64,000 nucleotides of DNA, taken from the NCBI RefSeq assembly GCF_000716435.1, contig NZ_JNWO01000002.1, positions 310,001 to 374,000 on the forward strand, read 5' to 3'. Made by a program: the position numbers and the translations under genes. Below the pieces are notes generated by a model, which saw only the letters and a program-made list of their open reading frames with translations, had not been told where the DNA came from and made no database searches. This stretch comes from Streptomyces xylophagus (GTDB taxonomy: Bacteria > Actinomycetota > Actinomycetes > Streptomycetales > Streptomycetaceae). Each line of letters opens with the position of its first letter. The first letter of the stretch is position 1. This document shows positions 60,051 to 64,000 of this stretch, one piece after another.

Positions 60051-60303
60051 CGACATCGCGGCAGTCGGATGACGCAAGCCCGGCGACGGGGCCTCGGGCA
60101 GCATGATGCGCGTCCGCTTCTCACGAGTGGCCGGGTGGGACTCCACGGATTCCGGCACGGCACCGAGGCACGGCGCAGCGGGCGATCGGCCCGGACGAAC
60201 CCGCCCGTAAGCCCGTCATCCACGGACCTCCCCCGTGCCTCGCGACACATGCTTTGCGACACCGCCGAAACAACACCCCTCACCGGAACGGAAGGATCCC
60301 CCG
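60051..60303 (+). promoter_or_regulatory. 253-bp intergenic region with GTC-N4-GAC/CAAGCC box
   Basis: No gene is seen. GCAGTCGGATGACGCAAGCC (60061-60080) begins 10 bases after the stop of the second LuxR-type gene. CAGCAT (18 bases on) or CATGAT (60102-60107) could be the -10. The leader to ATG 60304 would be about 190 bases. Confidence 0.5.
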
Positions 60304-60957
60304 ATGAGCAAGACAAAGGACGTTCGCCAGTCGGTAGAGGCGGAACTCGTCTTCGATCCACTGGTGGACTCGACGGACATCACCGTTCACAACCTGGGCG
60401 GTGAAGTACGGCTCACCGGCACCGTCCCGAGTTACCTCCAATACCTGGAGGCCGCCACCGCCGCACAGCGCGTGGGCGGCGTCACCAAGGTGCACAACAA
60501 CCTGGAGGTGGTACTTCCGACCTTCCACGAGCGCGACGACGCGACGCTGGCGGAGACGGCGAACAACGTGCTGCTGAGCAACATCGCCGTGCCGGTCGGT
60601 GTCGTGGCGACCGCCGACAACGGCGACGTGACGCTGAACGGTGTCGTCAGGTACGGCTCGGAGCGGCAGGCCGCCGAGCAGGCGATCGCCGGGCTCACGG
60701 GAGTCCGCGGCGTCAAGAACAAGATCGAGATCTCCGACGACGCCGACCCGGTCGACGTCACCCTGCTGGTGTCGGACGCGCTGGACCGCAACGCGCTGAT
60801 CCTCGACGACAGCGAGGTCGACGTCGCCACCAACGCGAACACGGTGATCCTCACCGGCCACGTCCGCACCTGGGCGGAGCACGACGCCGTGATCGCGGCC
60901 GCCTGGATGGCGCCGAGCGTCTACGACGTACGGGACGACCTGTACATCACCGGTTGA
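60304..60957 (+). CDS. Protein with three BON domains
   Basis: 217 residues made of three successive BON domains: about 8-75 (VRQSVEAELVFDPLVDSTDITVHNLGG is its span start), 78-145 (ATLAETANNVLLSNI ... GDVTLNGVVRYGSERQAAEQA) and 148-217 (DVTLLVSDALDRNALILDDSEVDV). No signal peptide is visible, so it is probably cytoplasmic, as for other actinobacterial stress-linked BON proteins. BON domains are thought to bind phospholipid or other hydrophobic surfaces. GGAAGGA lies before ATG 60304. The element shared with the LuxR-type genes lies upstream, suggesting control by them. Confidence 0.88.
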   Translation: MSKTKDVRQSVEAELVFDPLVDSTDITVHNLGGEVRLTGTVPSYLQYLEAATAAQRVGGVTKVHNNLEVVLPTFHERDDATLAETANNVLLSNIAVPVGVVATADNGDVTLNGVVRYGSERQAAEQAIAGLTGVRGVKNKIEISDDADPVDVTLLVSDALDRNALILDDSEVDVATNANTVILTGHVRTWAEHDAVIAAAWMAPSVYDVRDDLYITG

Positions 60958-60985
60958 CGCCCGGCCGCGACAGGAGTGGGAGAGG

Positions 60986-61016
60986 GCCGGTCCTTCGGGA
61001 AGCCCGGAGGACCGGC
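60986..61016 (+). terminator. Hairpin after the BON gene
   Basis: GCCGGTCCT (60986-60994) pairs with AGGACCGGC (61008-61016); the loop itself contains CGGG-AAG-CCCG, extending the stem. It starts 28 bases after the BON stop and precedes the small gene at 61080. Confidence 0.65.
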
Positions 61017-61079
61017 ACGCCCCCCTTCCCGGGACCAGCACCAGGACCACCCGAACCCGACCGAGAGGCACAGCACGCC

Positions 61080-61340
61080 ATGCCCGACGCGACGCGATCC
61101 ACGAAGAAGGGCACCGGCCGATTCCGCGAGCCGGCCTCCGAACTCGAACACCTGCTGCGGGACGCCCTCGCACTGGTCGCCGGCACGAAGGCGGTCACCC
61201 GCACCGTTCACGACCACCACCGGTCCCATGACGCCCCGCGCCACAAGCTGGCCCGGTCCGCGGGTCACCTGGTCGGCTACGCACTGCTCGGCTACATCGT
61301 CCTTCACCAGCGGCGGAGCCTGAAGCACCAGGCCGCCTGA
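61080..61340 (+). CDS. Small basic protein with one C-terminal membrane segment, function unknown
   Basis: 86 residues. A basic N-terminus (DATRSTKKGTGRFRE), an amphipathic helix (SELEHLLRDALALVAG), a His-rich stretch (RTVHDHHRSHDAPRH) and a short hydrophobic segment SAGHLVGYALLGYIVLH near the end. ATG 61080 is preferred to the longer frame because the upstream part is Pro/Gly-rich and covers the terminator hairpin; the ribosome site (GAGAGG) is distant. Not recognised. The His cluster could bind metal, but that is speculative. Followed by a 13-bp hairpin. Confidence 0.6.
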   Translation: MPDATRSTKKGTGRFREPASELEHLLRDALALVAGTKAVTRTVHDHHRSHDAPRHKLARSAGHLVGYALLGYIVLHQRRSLKHQAA

Positions 61341-61353
61341 CGAGGGGTCCGAC

Positions 61354-61384
61354 CGCCCGGCGCGGAGCGAGTCCGCGCCGGGCG
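61354..61384 (+). terminator. Hairpin after the small basic-protein gene
   Basis: CGCCCGGCGCGGA, loop GCGAG, TCCGCGCCGGGCG: a 13-bp perfect stem beginning 13 bases after the stop at 61340 and before the SsgA-like gene at 61431. Confidence 0.75.
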
Positions 61385-61430
61385 CGGCGACTTACGTGCC
61401 CCGGCACAGATCCGGACAGAAAGGGGAGCC

Positions 61431-61901
61431 ATGTCCCGCTCGCACAACGAACCGGCCAGGGACGCAAGTTCACATTCCGAAAAGCAGGACTGCGCGGACC
61501 TCTCCCTGAAGATGTGGCGGCACGTGTCCCCGCAGGAGTCACTGCCGATCCAGGCCCGCTTCGGCTACGACCGCGTCCAACCCCTCGAAGTACGCGTGGA
61601 GTTCGTCAACGACAGCGGCGGCGCCGTCACTTGGGTGCTCTCACGGGATCTGCTCATGGCGGGCCTGCACCGGCCGAGCGGCGACGGCGACGTACGGATC
61701 TGGCCGCCGTGCCCGCGCCATGACGGGGACAGCCTCTGGATACTGCTCCAGGGACGGACCGGCGTCGCACTCCTCGAAGGCCCTGTCGCACCGTTGCGCG
61801 CATGGCTCGAAGAGACGCTCAGAGCCGTTCCCTTCGGCACGGAAGGCCTCGCGATGGACTGGGACGAGGCCTTCGCGCACGTTCTGGCACAGGGCGACTG
61901 A
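61431..61901 (+). CDS. SsgA-like protein (SALP), sporulation/cell-division regulator family
   Basis: 156 residues. LPIQARFGYDRVQPLEVRVEF, WVLSRDLLMAGLHRPSGDGDVRIWP and PLRAWLEETLRAVPFGTE match the SsgA-like family, found only in morphologically complex actinomycetes and involved in septum placement and spore-wall steps. The N-terminal 25 residues are an unusual polar extension. GAAAGGGGAG lies before ATG 61431. It is convergent with the WhiB-like gene, another developmental family. Which of the SsgA-G types it belongs to cannot be told from the sequence. Confidence 0.9.
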   Translation: MSRSHNEPARDASSHSEKQDCADLSLKMWRHVSPQESLPIQARFGYDRVQPLEVRVEFVNDSGGAVTWVLSRDLLMAGLHRPSGDGDVRIWPPCPRHDGDSLWILLQGRTGVALLEGPVAPLRAWLEETLRAVPFGTEGLAMDWDEAFAHVLAQGD

Positions 61902-61934
61902 AGAAGACGCTGACGGCCACGGCCACTGGACCGG

Positions 61935-62249
61935 TCACGCGTTCCGGTCTTCCGACGCCGACTCGGTCGCGACGACTCTGCGGTGCCGCAGCAGCCGTAG
62001 CGCCCGGCGTTCCCCCTCGGACATCCCACCCCAGACGCCGTACGGTTCCGGGCCGCTCATCGCGGTCCACGCGCAGGCGTCGATCACAGGGCAACGTCCG
62101 CAGACCGCCCGGGCCTTCTTCTCCCGTCTCCGCTTGTCGGTGCCGCGCTCGCCGGACGGGGAGAAGAAGACGGAGCTGTCCATGCCCCGGCAGAGTGCGT
62201 GCTGTTGCCAGTCCCAGTAGGCGAGGAAGGGGCGGTGTCGAGGGATCAT
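61935..62249 (-). CDS. WhiB-like iron-sulfur regulator
   Basis: 104 residues. Four Cys at 20, 50, 53 and 59 in the Wbl pattern (CxxC doublet as AVCGRCPVIDAC) bind a 4Fe-4S cluster, and GVWGGMSEGERR is the conserved turn before the basic C-terminal DNA-binding tail. Wbl proteins act with the principal sigma factor and respond to oxygen, NO or redox state. ATG 62249 has GGGAGGA upstream and starts before the WDWQQHALC region; the longer upstream frame is noncoding in style. Convergent with the SsgA-like gene. Confidence 0.95.
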   Translation of the reverse strand: MIPRHRPFLAYWDWQQHALCRGMDSSVFFSPSGERGTDKRRREKKARAVCGRCPVIDACAWTAMSGPEPYGVWGGMSEGERRALRLLRHRRVVATESASEDRNA

Positions 62250-62314
62250 GTCGATCCTCCCAGTGACAGGTATCCGGTACTGGCCATCGTCATCGCCGGG
62301 CCGACGACGCGGCT

Positions 62315-62803
62315 TCAGTCGATTGGCTGATTGGGGGTCGGTATCTGCTCGGTGTTGTTCATCTTCGCCCGGTTCTGTGCCAGGAGGATCTTCACGTCCT
62401 GCTCGACCTGCTCGGCATCGATGCCGAGGGCATGTCCCATGTGGGCCGACCACACCTCGGAGCGGATATTGGTCTCGAAGTCCAGGTCGGCGCGGACCTT
62501 CTCACGGGTCGCCTGACGGTTCTGGCTCACCATCACGAAGGTGGACAGGAAGATCGCCTCAAGGCTGACGATCATGGTGAGCAGCCCGAAGGGGTAGGGG
62601 TCCCAGATCGCGGAACGGCCGAACAGCCCCTCGTTGAAGGTGATCCAGACCGCGAACCACAGCGCGTGCAGATAGACGAACTGCATCGTCCCGGCGAACG
62701 TGGTGATCGCGTCCGCGATCCGGTCCTGGGTTCCGCGCATCCGCGCGAGAACGGCCTGCTCGTTCGGAAGGCGTATGTCCAACCCATTGATTCCAGGGGG
62801 CAC
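62315..62803 (-). CDS. DUF1003 membrane protein
   Basis: About 162 residues. Two membrane segments (FVYLHALWFAVWITFNEGL and FGLLTMIVSLEAIFLSTFVMVSQNRQ) with the family sequence PFGLLTMIVSLEAIFLSTFVM mark DUF1003. A soluble C-terminal helix region ends IPTPNQPID. Two GTG starts are possible: 62809 and 62803. AAGGAG sits directly against the first but five bases before the second, so 62803 is preferred. Function unknown; neighbours suggest envelope stress. Confidence 0.88.
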   Translation of the reverse strand: MPPGINGLDIRLPNEQAVLARMRGTQDRIADAITTFAGTMQFVYLHALWFAVWITFNEGLFGRSAIWDPYPFGLLTMIVSLEAIFLSTFVMVSQNRQATREKVRADLDFETNIRSEVWSAHMGHALGIDAEQVEQDVKILLAQNRAKMNNTEQIPTPNQPID

Positions 62804-62873
62804 GGGCACTCCTTGATCCGCTGTTCACGGGAGATGCCCGTCAGCGTACGGACGGGCCGTGCGCCTTCCTTGG

Positions 62874-62934
62874 GTCAATTGACTGCGTACAAGGCCGCAT
62901 GCGTGTCCGTACGCCGTTCATTGCGTCGATTGAC
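62874..62934 (+). promoter_or_regulatory. Two GTCRATTGAC sites upstream of the helical-protein gene
   Basis: GTCAATTGAC (62874-62883, perfect palindrome) and GTCGATTGAC (62925-62934), 51 bases apart. Both contain GTC-N4-GAC, and the second is followed by CGAAGC, partly like the KCAAGCC of the LuxR-linked boxes. They lie in the 273-base divergent gap between DUF1003 and the gene at 63077. Confidence 0.3.
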
Positions 62935-63076
62935 CGAAGCGGGTCGGGCGGGTGCGAGGGGAGAGTGGCGGCGGCTCAGGCAACCACCTCGACACATCCA
63001 CCTACCGCGACACATCCATCCACCTCAGTACGTCGCGCCATCGAGCAGCACGCATCCGTCAAGGAAAGGGATCACC

Positions 63077-63553
63077 ATGTCGGACCCGACGCCGCAGAAG
63101 AACCAGGCTCCCGGCACCACCTCGGACGGCTCCGCCGGCCGTCTCGTCGAGCTCGCACAGAAGGCCGAGGAAGCCCAGCGGACCGTAGCGGCGAGTGTCG
63201 CGGAGGATCGGCAGAAGCTGACCGCCGTGGTGGCCGACGCGAAGGGCAGGGCCGAACAGGGCGCGCAGCGGCTGCAGTCGAGCGGGCAGCAGGCCAAGGC
63301 GAACGTCACCGGAACCTGGAACCAGGTGCAGACCTCCTGGCAGGACCATGTCGACTCGGTCCGCGTGAAACTGGAGGAACGCAAGGCCGAGCGCGATGTG
63401 AAGCGTCTCCAGAACGCCGCCGACGACGCCGAGGACTACGCATCCGACGCCGTCGACTTCGCGATCGCGGCCGTGGAAGAAGCCGAGTACGCCACGCTGG
63501 ACGCCGTGCTCGCGAGGGTGGAGGCGGACGAAGCGGCCGACGCCGCGCAGTAG
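63077..63553 (+). CDS. Long helical (coiled-coil/apolipoprotein-like) protein, function unknown
   Basis: 158 residues, almost entirely helix-forming and rich in Ala, Glu, Gln, Asp and Lys. Heptad-like stretches run from GRLVELAQKAEEAQRTVAASVAEDRQ through SVRVKLEERKAERDVKRLQNAADDAEDYASDAVDFAIAAVEEAEYATLDAVLARVEADEA (span about residues 22-155). No membrane segment or signal. AAGGAAAGGG lies before ATG 63077; the longer open frame runs through the divergent gap and is not used. Similar small helical proteins in Streptomyces are stress-induced, but no function is assigned. Confidence 0.75.
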   Translation: MSDPTPQKNQAPGTTSDGSAGRLVELAQKAEEAQRTVAASVAEDRQKLTAVVADAKGRAEQGAQRLQSSGQQAKANVTGTWNQVQTSWQDHVDSVRVKLEERKAERDVKRLQNAADDAEDYASDAVDFAIAAVEEAEYATLDAVLARVEADEAADAAQ

Positions 63554-63844
63554 TCGGCCGTCGGCGCGTCCGCACGGGCGCGCGGCCGGGGCGGCGGGTC
63601 GTGGGACGACACCCATGACCCGCTGTTTCTTGTTGCGCCGACCGGTACAGCGCGGTGGCGCCGCCGCGCCGACGGCCGAGCGGCGGTGTGACCCGCCACT
63701 GACCTCGGCGCCGAACGCTGTGGCCGGGAACATCGACCATCACCTCTCGATCAGCGACGATCTTGCTGTCGAGGGAGAGTGCTTACCTCTTTCTCGCCGA
63801 CCCGATATATTTCGTTCGGCAAGCAATTTGATGGAGGGAAGTCG
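63554..63844 (+). promoter_or_regulatory. 291-bp intergenic region with promoter and MarR-type dyad
   Basis: No gene is seen. TTACCT (63783-63788), 17 bases, TATATT (63806-63811) forms a promoter for the downstream regulator. TATTTCGTTCGGCAAGCA (63808-63825) overlaps the -10 and matches the MarR-type dyad TGCTT-N8-AAGYA in nine of ten arm positions counting A for G at position 2 and T for C at position 3 as the deviations. Confidence 0.45.
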
Positions 63845-64000
63845 GTGACCTCACGGGCTGGAGCGGACCTGGTCGGTCGCACGGCCGAGCTGGAGCTGAT
63901 GGACTCGCTGTCGGCCGGGCGGCACGGGAGTCGCCCCGGCCTGCTGCTGCGCGGCGGCCCCGGGGTGGGGAAGACCGCGCTGCTGGACGCCGCCGCGGGA
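63845..64000 (+). CDS. Large ATPase regulator (LuxR/LAL type), N-terminal part
   Basis: Only the first 52 codons are in the window. ADLVGRTAELELMDSL followed by the Walker A LLLRGGPGVGKTALLDAAAG matches the N-terminus of the two LAL regulators at 54591 and 57396. GTG 63845 has GGAGGGAAG upstream. The HTH that would confirm the family lies beyond the window. If confirmed this is a third LAL gene within 10 kb. Confidence 0.8.
   Translation, partial: MTSRAGADLVGRTAELELMDSLSAGRHGSRPGLLLRGGPGVGKTALLDAAAG

Noticed and set aside
1..64000. CRISPR arrays, tRNA or rRNA genes, insertion sequences, integrases
   Set aside because: No regularly spaced repeats, cloverleaf-type sequence, transposase or integrase motifs were found on reading the window.

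Overview
The window is high-G+C DNA with GTG starts, GGAGG-type ribosome sites, twin-arginine and lipoprotein signals, a WhiB-like protein, an SsgA-like protein, a chitinase with DasR-type boxes, and a sugar ABC importer lacking its own ATPase. Together these point to a Streptomyces or close relative, probably in a metabolically flexible, accessory part of the chromosome. No rRNA, tRNA, CRISPR, transposase or phage gene was seen.

Layout. 1-1.7 kb: tail of an MFS exporter and an LPG-synthase-type membrane protein. 1.7-3.4 kb: divergent SDR and MmyB-type regulator. 3.4-7.1 kb: a translationally coupled lower meta-cleavage operon (hydratase, acylating acetaldehyde dehydrogenase, aldolase) opposite its IclR regulator. 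7.1-16.5 kb: an orphan membrane protein, a double-module Lrp regulator opposite an AbgT transporter and M20 peptidase, a secreted carboxylesterase-fold protein with no catalytic triad, and a GH18 chitinase. 16.7-22.4 kb: pyruvate carboxylase, an isochorismatase/AraC pair and a DinB-like protein. 22.4-28.1 kb: a LysR-centred sugar-acid cluster (UxaA dehydratase, lactonase, enolase-superfamily dehydratase, SDR) with a matching box in all three promoter regions. 28.1-39.8 kb: a glycoside block with ROK regulator and GH95 fucosidase on one strand, and secreted GH27, two permeases, a binding protein and intracellular GH36 on the other, reading as outside cleavage, import and inside cleavage of alpha-galactosides.

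39.8-51 kb holds redox enzymes: P450, atypical SDR, tautomerase, a YceI-WrbA fusion, two paralogous MarR regulators, an acetoacetate decarboxylase-like protein, a PoxB-like enzyme, a MEKHLA protein, a GMC oxidoreductase and an F420-type LLM oxidoreductase. Several of their promoters carry one 18-bp dyad, TGCTT-N8-AAGYA, suggesting a single MarR-controlled regulon.

51-64 kb holds an HdeD-like membrane protein, a fusion of a dead kinase domain to an LPG-synthase-type membrane domain, two tandem large ATP-binding LuxR-type regulators, a BON-domain protein, a small protein, SsgA-like, WhiB-like, DUF1003 and helical stress-type proteins, and the start of a third large ATPase regulator. A second shared element, GTC-N4-GAC followed by KCAAGCC, precedes both LuxR-type genes, the BON gene and the decarboxylase-like gene, with weaker copies before the kinase-fold fusion and the tautomerase. 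These two uncharacterised regulatory elements are the most interesting signals in the window.
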